Assembly (NCBI GenBank): GCA_964537035.1
Contig: CAZIAK010000086.1
Span: 1-10,415 of the forward strand
DNA length: 10,415 bases
Direction of reading: 5' to 3'
DNA from: CAZIAK01 sp964537035
Lineage (GTDB): Bacteria > Planctomycetota > B15-G4
The notes below the pieces were generated by a model that was not told where the DNA came from, made no database searches, and saw only the letters and a program-made list of their open reading frames with translations. Each line of letters starts with the position of its first letter. Within the stretch, counting starts at the first letter, position 1. A program made the translations under genes and the position numbers. Below, piece by piece: positions 1 to 5,410 of this stretch.

Positions 1-395
1 TCCTCCCGTCCCCCGCGTTGGCTGGCGGCCGTGAACGGCCTCCCCGCAGCGAACGAGTGCCAGCTAAACCTGCTGGTCTGAATCCGTCAATCAGGTAACT
101 CTCAGAAAGGCCGCTCTTGCGCTGAATTCGTACAGCATCTAAAGCATGCGCGATTTCACATTCATGCAGATCAGGCGTTCAGATTGACCGATTGACCGCC
201 CTTCGCCTGAAGCGGTCACCGTGTTCGTGCAGCCCCGAGAAAACAGCCCGCAAGAGGGCAGCCAGCGTCTCCTCGCCGCGTCGTGCCCGGACACCAACGT
301 CAACAACCACCATCGGCTGGGCCACTATCGCCGAGCATTCCACCGAGCCGGGGGGCGATCCAAGCCAGTCGACCCGTGGCACTGCGCCCCGCAAT
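1..395. other. Gene-less stretch with a lower-GC patch and small repeats
   Basis: I see no convincing gene here; the open frames lack recognisable motifs, and some merely run into the gene on the opposite strand. About 60-200 is visibly richer in A/T than the rest of the window, as expected for regulatory DNA. Small structures are present: a GC hairpin at 27-40 (GGCCG, TGAA loop, CGGCC), a tandem 8-mer GATTGACC at 182-197, and a dyad GACCGC/GCGGTC at 194-199 and 212-217, whose inner TTC/GAA can also pair. None is followed by a T-run, so none is a clear intrinsic terminator. On the minus strand TTGACG (90-85) lies 17 bases before TTAGCT (67-62), a weak promoter-like pair pointing out of the window. 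The upstream neighbour is unknown. Confidence 0.5.
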
Positions 396-722
396 TCAGG
401 GCGCCTTCTTGCGCACAGCCTTCCGCAGCTTCGGCCGCAGCAACAACCGCCACTTGAGGGACAACCGCCGCTCCTGGCGATTGACCCAGCGCCCCACGGG
501 CGGCGAGGCCTTGCTCAGCAGGACCACGCTCAAGACATAGAAGGGGATGCCCGTGACGATGGGCACCAGCCAGCCCACGATGCCCAGGGCGAAACACACT
601 GCGGAGCCCAGTCCCCAGAGCACGCGCCGAAAGGCGGGGTGCTCCCCGTGGGGCTCACCGAGCAGGTCAGGGATGGTGATCCCCTCGGTGACAGAGGTCG
701 GTCGGTCGTCTGAAACGGTCAT
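396..722 (-). CDS. Small PGPGW-like inner-membrane protein
   Basis: A 108-residue protein of unknown function. A hydrophilic N-terminus (about residues 1-30) is followed by two hydrophobic segments, about 34-50 (VLWGLGSAVCFALGIVGWL) and 54-70, joined by a tight turn with the motif GWLVPIVTGIPF. The C-terminal tail from about residue 76 is strongly basic, with many Arg and Lys, and would lie in the cytoplasm by the positive-inside rule. The Gly-Trp-x-x-Pro...Gly turn between two helices resembles the PGPGW/DUF454-like family of small membrane proteins; no biochemical role can be given. It starts at ATG 722 and ends with TGA at 398-396. No good Shine-Dalgarno precedes the start. It is a single gene diverging from the GT9 operon across 151 bases. 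The family name is tentative; the reading frame is well supported. Confidence 0.75.
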   Translation of the reverse strand: MTVSDDRPTSVTEGITIPDLLGEPHGEHPAFRRVLWGLGSAVCFALGIVGWLVPIVTGIPFYVLSVVLLSKASPPVGRWVNRQERRLSLKWRLLLRPKLRKAVRKKAP

Positions 723-789
723 TGCTGGGGTCTTTGTGAAGGGGCCGGGCTGATTTTCTCTCGACCTCTGGGGCTGGCTGGCCGAATCA

Positions 790-818
790 TGGAGATCCCC
801 ACCCTGCCATCGTAAGGT
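790..818 (+). promoter_or_regulatory. Candidate promoter of the GT9 operon
   Basis: TGGAGA (790-795) matches four of six bases of TTGACA. It is followed after exactly 17 bases by TAAGGT (813-818), which fits the TANNNT form of a -10 element. It lies in the only intergenic space before the GT9 gene and would give a leader of roughly 50 bases. This is pattern matching only, and both boxes are weak. Confidence 0.25.
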
Positions 819-841
819 CGACCCCCTGGGTCTGCGATGGC
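806..841. promoter_or_regulatory. Inverted repeat upstream of GT9 operon, possible operator
   Basis: Perfect 7-bp arms GCCATCG (806-812) and CGATGGC (835-841) are centred near 823. Nested inside is a second dyad, GACCC (820-824) and GGGTC (828-832). The outer arms flank the candidate -10 box TAAGGT (813-818) and the likely start of transcription, where a dimeric repressor would act. Arm centres are 29 bases apart, close to three helical turns, so both would face the same side of the DNA. It could equally be a chance GC dyad or an RNA hairpin in the leader. Confidence 0.3.
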
Positions 842-873
842 CTCATCGAGTACCACCTGCCACAAGAGCGATC

Positions 874-2001
874 ATGGACGAGCTGAAGACCGACTGCCGA
901 CACTTCAACGGCGACCGTCCCTGCAAGCCCCACAAGCAGAGCGGCGTGGTCTGCTCCAGCTGCGATGAGCACTACGCCCCGATCAAGACGCGCATCCTGA
1001 TCACCAAACTGGCGGCCATGGGCGATGTGCTGCGCACCACCAGCCTGCTGCCGGCGATTCACCGGCGCTGGCCCGGCGCGAGCATCACCTGGGTCACCGC
1101 CCCGTCGTCCGTGCCCTTGGTGGCGGGCAACCCCCTCGTCGATCGCACCATCCCCTTCAACGGCAGCCTGCCCCTTGAGCTGGCCACGGAGCACTTCCAT
1201 GTGGTGCTCAACCCGGACGCCGCCCCGGACAGCTGCGCCCTGGCTCAGTCTGCCGACGCCGACCTGCGGGTGGGCTTCGCCTTCGACCGTCGCGGAGCCC
1301 CCGTGCCCCTGTCAGCAGGGGCCGCCTCCTGGCTTGAGATGGGCGTGCGCGACGACCTCAAGAAGGCCAACGAGCGCACCTATCAAGACATGATGGCCGA
1401 GATCCTCGAGGTGCCCTACCTGCGCGAGCCTCCTCAGCTGCCCATCACTCCCGAAGAAGACGCAGTGGGACGGACCCTGCGCGCCGCCCACCCGCCCGAG
1501 CCGGGCCAGTCGGTCATCGGCCTGAACACCGGCGCCGGCGGACGGTGGCGCTTCAAGCGCTGGACCGACGAGGGCTTCACCGAGCTGATCACCCGCCTGG
1601 GACAAGACGGCCACCGGGTCTTCTTGCTGGGCGGCCCCGAAGAGGTCGAGCGCAACGGGAGACTCGCTGCAGCCAGCGACGGTGTGGCCATCGACACGGG
1701 CTGCGACAACACGGTGGGACAGTTCGCCGGCATCGTGGGCGCCTGCGACGTGGTGCTCACCGGCGACACCCTGGCCATGCACGTGGCCATCGCCCGGTCG
1801 GTCCCCGTGGTGGTGCTCTTCGGCCCCACCTCGCTGCACGAGATCGATGTGTTCGATCGGGGCGAGCGACTGGCCCCCGACCTCGATTGCCTGGTGTGCT
1901 ACCTGCCCGACTGCGACGTGCGTCCCCACTGCATGGAATCTCTGTCCGTCGATCGGGTGCACCAGGCGCTGCTGGGCCTGGTGGGCGCGGCCGCAGGCTG
2001 A
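874..2001 (+). CDS. Glycosyltransferase family 9 (heptosyltransferase-like) with cysteine-rich ends
   Basis: A 375-residue GT9 (GT-B fold) enzyme. Known members transfer heptose from ADP-heptose to lipopolysaccharide core on the cytoplasmic face of the inner membrane; the donor and acceptor here are unknown. The first Rossmann domain opens with ILITKLAAMGDVLRTTSLLP (from about residue 41), the family signature with its Gly-Asp pair. The second domain has NTGAGGRWRFKRW, a GGPEE loop, and GDTLAMHVA (Gly297-Asp298) followed by VVLFGPT, the typical nucleotide-sugar site. Before the usual start lies an extra segment of about 38 residues with Cys8, Cys17, Cys27 and Cys30, and the tail carries Cys339, Cys342, Cys347 and Cys353. 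A weak AGAG precedes ATG 874. It is first in an operon: its TGA (1999-2001) overlaps the GAGG ribosome site of the next gene. Family assignment is firm, substrate is not. Confidence 0.93.
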   Translation: MDELKTDCRHFNGDRPCKPHKQSGVVCSSCDEHYAPIKTRILITKLAAMGDVLRTTSLLPAIHRRWPGASITWVTAPSSVPLVAGNPLVDRTIPFNGSLPLELATEHFHVVLNPDAAPDSCALAQSADADLRVGFAFDRRGAPVPLSAGAASWLEMGVRDDLKKANERTYQDMMAEILEVPYLREPPQLPITPEEDAVGRTLRAAHPPEPGQSVIGLNTGAGGRWRFKRWTDEGFTELITRLGQDGHRVFLLGGPEEVERNGRLAAASDGVAIDTGCDNTVGQFAGIVGACDVVLTGDTLAMHVAIARSVPVVVLFGPTSLHEIDVFDRGERLAPDLDCLVCYLPDCDVRPHCMESLSVDRVHQALLGLVGAAAG

Positions 2002-2012
2002 GGCAGCGGCCC

Positions 2013-3077
2013 GTGCGCGGACTGCAACTCAGCGCTGGCGGAGCAGAGCTGCGGGACGATCTGCCCGAACCGAGCGAGCGAGCCGGCTGGACGACGGTAG
2101 GGGTCACCCTGGCCGGAGTCTGCGCCACGGACATCGCCCTCTCGAAGGGCTACATGGGCTTCGCTGGCGTGCCCGGTCACGAGTTCGTCGGCCGAGCGCT
2201 CAACGGCCCCTTGGCCGGACGCAGGGTGGTGGGCGAGATCAACGCGGGCTGCGGCACCTGCGACCGCTGCCGAGGCGGCGACCCGCGACACTGCACCAGC
2301 CGCTCGGTGCTGGGCATCCTCTCCCACCCGGGGGCCTTCGCCGAACGCTTGAGCCTACCCACTGCCAACTTGCTGGCCGTGCCCGACGGACTCTCCGACG
2401 AGGCTGCCAGCTTCACCGAACCCCTGGCAGCGGCCATGGCCCTGGGCGAAGCCGTTGAGATTCGCAAGGGAGCCCCGGCGCTCGTGGCGGGTGATGGACG
2501 ACTGGGATTGCTCTGCGCCCATGCCCTGCACCTGGCGGGCGCCAACGTCACCGTGGCGGGGCGACATGCAGAGCGCCAGAGCCTACTACCGACCGACGTT
2601 GAGTTACTCACCGGGCTGCTCGAGAACGACGGCCCGGAGCCGCACGACGGGCCAAAGCCCCACGACGGCTCTGAGCCCCAAGGCGAGCCAAAGCCCCACG
2701 ACGGCCCGGAGCCCCACGACGAGCCAAAGCCCCACGACGGGCCGGGCCAGTTCGAGCTGGCCGTCGAGGCCACGGGCAGCCCAGAGGTCTTGAGCAGACT
2801 CATCCCGCGCATGGCACCCCGGGGCACCGTCGTACTCAAGACCACCAGCGAGCGTCCCCTGCAGCTCGACACCTCGCTGGTCGTGGTCAACGAGCTGCGC
2901 CTGGTGGGTTCTCGCTGCGGACGGTTCGCCCCGGCCCTGCAGCTCCTGGCCGAGGGCGCCGTGCCTGTCGAGGCCATGATCGACGCCCGCTATCCCCTGG
3001 CCCATGCCGACGAGGCTCTGACGCACGCGGGGCAGCCGGGCGTGCTGAAGGTCCTTGTCGACATCGCCGACCCATGA
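2013..3077 (+). CDS. Zinc-dependent MDR alcohol dehydrogenase with internal hexapeptide repeat
   Basis: A 354-residue medium-chain dehydrogenase, which would oxidise an alcohol with NAD(P) in the cytoplasm; the substrate is unknown. The GroES-like domain shows Cys37 (GVCATD) and His56-Glu57 (GVPGHEFVG), the catalytic zinc ligands, and Cys80, Cys83, Cys86 and Cys94, the structural zinc lobe. The Rossmann fold has VAGDGRLGLL, followed by VEATGSPEV and LVGSRCGRFAPAL. An insert of about 41 residues (206-246) made of D-G/E-P-E/K-P-H units sits in the loop before FELAVEATG; without it the protein would be about 313 residues, rather short for the family. The GTG start at 2013 is chosen because GAGG (2000-2003) lies 9 bases before it and homology-like sequence begins at once. 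The frame stays open far upstream only as a shadow of the GT9 gene. It overlaps the kinase start by ATGA, so the three genes are probably co-translated. Confidence 0.9.
   Translation: MRGLQLSAGGAELRDDLPEPSERAGWTTVGVTLAGVCATDIALSKGYMGFAGVPGHEFVGRALNGPLAGRRVVGEINAGCGTCDRCRGGDPRHCTSRSVLGILSHPGAFAERLSLPTANLLAVPDGLSDEAASFTEPLAAAMALGEAVEIRKGAPALVAGDGRLGLLCAHALHLAGANVTVAGRHAERQSLLPTDVELLTGLLENDGPEPHDGPKPHDGSEPQGEPKPHDGPEPHDEPKPHDGPGQFELAVEATGSPEVLSRLIPRMAPRGTVVLKTTSERPLQLDTSLVVVNELRLVGSRCGRFAPALQLLAEGAVPVEAMIDARYPLAHADEALTHAGQPGVLKVLVDIADP
2628..2750 (+). repeat. 18-bp in-frame tandem repeat in the dehydrogenase gene
   Basis: Six full 18-bp units begin at 2628, 2646, 2664, 2682, 2700 and 2718, and a 15-base partial unit ends at 2750. 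Each full unit encodes a variant of Asp-Gly-Pro-Glu/Lys-Pro-His. Units alternate between Glu-Pro-His and Lys-Pro-His forms, so a 36-bp higher-order period is also visible. Unit 3 (DGSEPQ) and the fourth (GEPKPH) are the most diverged. The length is a multiple of three, so copy changes keep the frame. Confidence 0.95.
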
Positions 3078-3802
3078 GCCCCACGCCGCTCGGCCCCGGA
3101 GAGCAGCTGGCCTACGGTGACCCGGAAACCCTCGCCGCAACCTTCGAGCGCTCTGCGGTGCTCAAGCGCGATCTCTTCGGACGCATCGAGCGGGGAGCGG
3201 TCACCCTCCCGGATGGCAGCACCCTCGCCGTGGTGCGCCGCAACTGGCGCGCGGGCCCCTGGTGGACCCGTCCCATCGCCTCGTGGCTGGCCAGCCGCGA
3301 AGTGACCACGCTCATCGCCGTCACCGGCCTCGATGCCGTCCCCCAGCTGGTGTACGCCGGGCGGGGACAGCTGCTGCGCACCTGGCTCGACGGCGCGGCC
3401 ATGCACGAAGCCCAGCCCCGTGACCCGGCCTGGTACAGCGCGGCCCGACGCCTGCTGGTGCGCCTGCACCGCCACGGCGTGACCCACAACGACCTGGCCA
3501 AGGAGCCCAACTGGATGGTGCTCGCCGACGGTCGCCCCGGGCTGATCGACTTTCAGCTGGCCCGGGTCTCACGGCGACGCAACGGCTTCTTTCGCATGCT
3601 GGCCCGAGAAGACCTGCGCCACCTGCTCAAGCACAAGCGCACCTACGCCCGCGAACACCTGACCCACCGCGAGCTCGAATGGCTGGCCCGGCCGTCGCTG
3701 CCAGCGCGCCTGCTGCGAGATGGCATGAAGCCCCTCTACCTTTTCGTCACCCGACGCGTGCTGGGCTGGCGCGACCGCGAGGGCCAGGGCCCCCGCCCCT
3801 GA
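3074..3802 (+). CDS. RIO1/Kdo-kinase-like (WaaP-type) kinase
   Basis: A 242-residue protein with a small kinase-like fold. The catalytic loop is HNDLAKEPNW with His138, Asp140, Lys143 and Asn146, and the metal-binding motif is IDFQ with Asp159 (DFQ in place of DFG). This arrangement is typical of bacterial RIO1-like and lipopolysaccharide-core kinases, which phosphorylate heptose or Kdo, or sometimes protein. A basic stretch VSRRRN and an Arg/His/Lys-rich C-terminal half follow, suited to an acidic membrane surface. Where the ATP-binding lysine of the N-lobe is expected (LAVVRRNW) there is Arg55-Arg56. The ATG at 3074 overlaps the dehydrogenase TGA, so it is translationally coupled. Following a GT9 gene, a role in phosphorylating an envelope glycan is the simplest guess. 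It ends convergent with the anti-sigma gene, 62 bases away, with no strong terminator between. Confidence 0.85.
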   Translation: MSPTPLGPGEQLAYGDPETLAATFERSAVLKRDLFGRIERGAVTLPDGSTLAVVRRNWRAGPWWTRPIASWLASREVTTLIAVTGLDAVPQLVYAGRGQLLRTWLDGAAMHEAQPRDPAWYSAARRLLVRLHRHGVTHNDLAKEPNWMVLADGRPGLIDFQLARVSRRRNGFFRMLAREDLRHLLKHKRTYAREHLTHRELEWLARPSLPARLLRDGMKPLYLFVTRRVLGWRDREGQGPRP

Positions 3803-3864
3803 GCGCTGCGGCAAGGCCAGACCGGAGGGCCGGCCAGCCACTCCACCGCCAGCGCCGCGACCGG

Positions 3865-4776
3865 TCAACTCGACCAGGCGTCGCCGAGCACCACCGAGTG
3901 CTCGGAGATCACGCTGACCATCACGTCCCCGGACAGCAGAGTGCGGGTTCTCAGGCCATCGAAGGAGCCGTCTTCGTCAACGTGAGAGCCCTGCAACTCG
4001 ACGGGCAGGTTGCCACCCTCGCCTCTGGGGATGAGGAAAACCGACGTGGGCACTCCACAGCAGTCGAAGCGCAGATCGAGCGCGGCCCCGCTGGCCACCT
4101 GCACCCGTTCGGCTGAGCGCAGGGTCACCGCATGACCACCCACGGTGCTCTCGAGAGCGGCTGCGGGGAGCAGCGAAGCTGGCAGGGACATGTCCGACAG
4201 CAGCGCGCGTGCGGCGAGAGCGGGGTCACCGTCGGTCGGGACCAACGGGGCGCGGTGCAGCACAGCGAGTTGGTTGACGAAGTCTCCGTTGCGGGCTTCT
4301 CCCAGCACGCCAGCGTCTTGGTTCCAGAGCATGACCGAGACCACGAGCATGGCCGCCGCTGCAAGCCACGCTGCCACGCGAAACGACCCACCGCGAGACG
4401 GAGACGGGGACACCCTTGTGGTCGTCGTCGTCGTGGATGTCGTTGTTGTGGATGTCGTCGTCTTGGTGGCAGAGCGGGGCTGAGCCTCGTCCGACTCTGG
4501 AGCCCCCCGGCCCGCCTCGTTCTCGAGCGCTTGCTCGACCTCTGCAGCGAGGCCGTCGGTCAGGCGACTCCAGACCTGATCGGGCATGTCTTCACCCGAC
4601 CGCAGCCCACCGGCGATGGCAGACTCGAGCAGCTGCTCGGCCTCGAAGCGATCGCGGCAGTCGGGGCAACGGACCAGGTGCTGGTTCACCGACAGAGTGG
4701 CGGTGGCGTCCAGTTCGGAGTCGAGGTAGAGCATGAGCTTGGCGCGCACGCTCTGGCAGTTCTTGGAGTTGCTCAT
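3865..4776 (-). CDS. Membrane-anchored ZAS-type anti-sigma factor
   Basis: A 303-residue protein that should bind and silence the ECF sigma factor encoded just upstream. The N-terminal zinc-finger (zf-HC2/ZAS) domain has Cys7 and His33-x3-Cys37-x2-Cys40 in NQHLVRCPDCRDRF. An acidic linker (about 85-100) leads to an almost pure Thr run (104-120) and a short basic stretch, then one transmembrane helix at about 133-151 (VAAWLAAAAMLVVSVMLW). The C-terminal part (155-303) would be periplasmic, presumably the sensor; it carries adjacent cysteines in FDCCGVPTSVFLIP. The start ATG (4776-4774) overlaps the sigma stop TGA (4775-4773), giving translational coupling and matched amounts of both proteins. 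The signal sensed cannot be read from the sequence. The pairing with the sigma factor is inferred from family and overlap. Confidence 0.9.
   Translation of the reverse strand: MSNSKNCQSVRAKLMLYLDSELDATATLSVNQHLVRCPDCRDRFEAEQLLESAIAGGLRSGEDMPDQVWSRLTDGLAAEVEQALENEAGRGAPESDEAQPRSATKTTTSTTTTSTTTTTTRVSPSPSRGGSFRVAAWLAAAAMLVVSVMLWNQDAGVLGEARNGDFVNQLAVLHRAPLVPTDGDPALAARALLSDMSLPASLLPAAALESTVGGHAVTLRSAERVQVASGAALDLRFDCCGVPTSVFLIPRGEGGNLPVELQGSHVDEDGSFDGLRTRTLLSGDVMVSVISEHSVVLGDAWSS
4417..4467 (-). repeat. Thr-coding 15-bp imperfect repeat in the anti-sigma gene
   Basis: Read on the minus strand, ACG, ACA and ACC codons with two TCC codons encode 14 Thr, 2 Ser and 1 Lys over 17 residues. A 15-bp period (Thr-Thr-Thr-Ser-Thr) occurs twice and then decays into ACG repeats. 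The tract lies about 13 residues before the transmembrane helix on the cytoplasmic side. Such runs can change length by slippage without breaking the frame. Confidence 0.9.
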
Positions 4777-5354
4777 GGTGTCACTCGTTGGAAGCCCTCG
4801 GTCGCGACGTAGTCGGCGAGAAACTCTCGAAGGCGGGCTCGGGCCCGGAACAGATGGCTCATCACCGTGCCGATGGGGATCTCGAGGGCGGCGGCGATCT
4901 CTTTGTAGGCGAAGCCCTCGACGGCTCGGAGCAGGAAGACCATGCGCTCGGTGGCTGGCAAGGACTTGACCGCGCCGCGCACCTCATCGGAGACCTGACT
5001 CAACAGGGTCTCCGGGTCTTGCAGGACCTGGTCGTAGGCCTCCTCACGTTCGAGAGCGGCGACCAGGTCCATGTCTTCTGAGAGCACCTGGCGTTTCAGG
5101 TTGCGCCGCAGCTGGTTGTTCGCGTTCAGGATCGTGTTGCTCAGGATGCGGAACATCCAGGCCCGGAACGATGTGCCCAGGGTGAACACGTCGAACTTGC
5201 GGAAGGCGATCATGGTCGCCTCTTGCAGGCAGTCTTCGGCGACGGCCTTGTCCCAGCACATGCGCTGGGCGTAGCGCCAGAGGGCGGCGCGCTCGGGCTC
5301 GAGGAGGCCCACGAACTCGGCGTGTCTTTCGCTGATGGTCATCTCGTCCGTCAT
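4773..5354 (-). CDS. ECF-family RNA polymerase sigma factor
   Basis: A 193-residue sigma-70 family protein with only regions 2 and 4, the hallmark of extracytoplasmic-function sigma factors. Region 2 spans about residues 20-84, including AEDCLQEATMIAFRKFD and the FRAWMFRILSNTILN stretch that recognises the -10 element. Region 4 spans about 125-182, with SLPATERMVFLLRAVEGFAY leading into a helix-turn-helix (YKEIAAALEIPIGTVMSHLF) that reads the -35 element. A linker of about 40 acidic residues separates them. The ATG at 5354 is preceded by a strong GGAGG (5364-5360) six bases away, in contrast to the weak sites of several neighbours. It is coupled by ATGA to the anti-sigma gene and lies 56 bases after the MATE gene on the same strand. 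The ECF subgroup and regulon cannot be told; no clear self-recognised promoter was found. Confidence 0.95.
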   Translation of the reverse strand: MTDEMTISERHAEFVGLLEPERAALWRYAQRMCWDKAVAEDCLQEATMIAFRKFDVFTLGTSFRAWMFRILSNTILNANNQLRRNLKRQVLSEDMDLVAALEREEAYDQVLQDPETLLSQVSDEVRGAVKSLPATERMVFLLRAVEGFAYKEIAAALEIPIGTVMSHLFRARARLREFLADYVATEGFQRVTP

Positions 5355-5391
5355 ATGTGCCTCCAGCGATGGTGCATTGCGGCGATTGTGT

Positions 5392-5409
5392 CAGATCAGA
5401 CGAGATCTG
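5392..5409. promoter_or_regulatory. Inverted repeat between MATE and sigma genes
   Basis: A perfect dyad CAGATC (5392-5397), AGACGA spacer, GATCTG (5404-5409) fills much of the 56-base gap between the MATE stop and the sigma start. It could be a repressor site for the sigma operon or a short RNA hairpin. It has no following T-run, so it is not a convincing terminator. Confidence 0.3.
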
Positions 5410-5410
5410 G

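Noticed and set aside
179..394. 71-codon minus-strand frame starting with TTG after the PGPGW-like gene
   Set aside because: No Shine-Dalgarno, no recognisable motif and a weak start codon.
192..713. 173-codon plus-strand frame at the left side
   Set aside because: It is largely antisense to the PGPGW-like gene and low-complexity (Gln/His/Pro/Arg).
1545..2012. Upstream extension of the MDR dehydrogenase frame
   Set aside because: It overlaps the GT9 gene in another frame and is Arg/Pro/Gly-rich without motifs; GTG 2013 has a GAGG at the right distance.
2177..3140. Antisense frames over the dehydrogenase with Trp-Gly-Phe-Gly-Ser repeats
   Set aside because: They only mirror the 18-bp repeat on the other strand and have no start context or homology-like sequence.
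3803..3864. Intrinsic terminator between the convergent kinase and anti-sigma genes
   Set aside because: The segment is GC-rich with short CCGG/GGCC self-pairing, but no continuous stem and no T-run.
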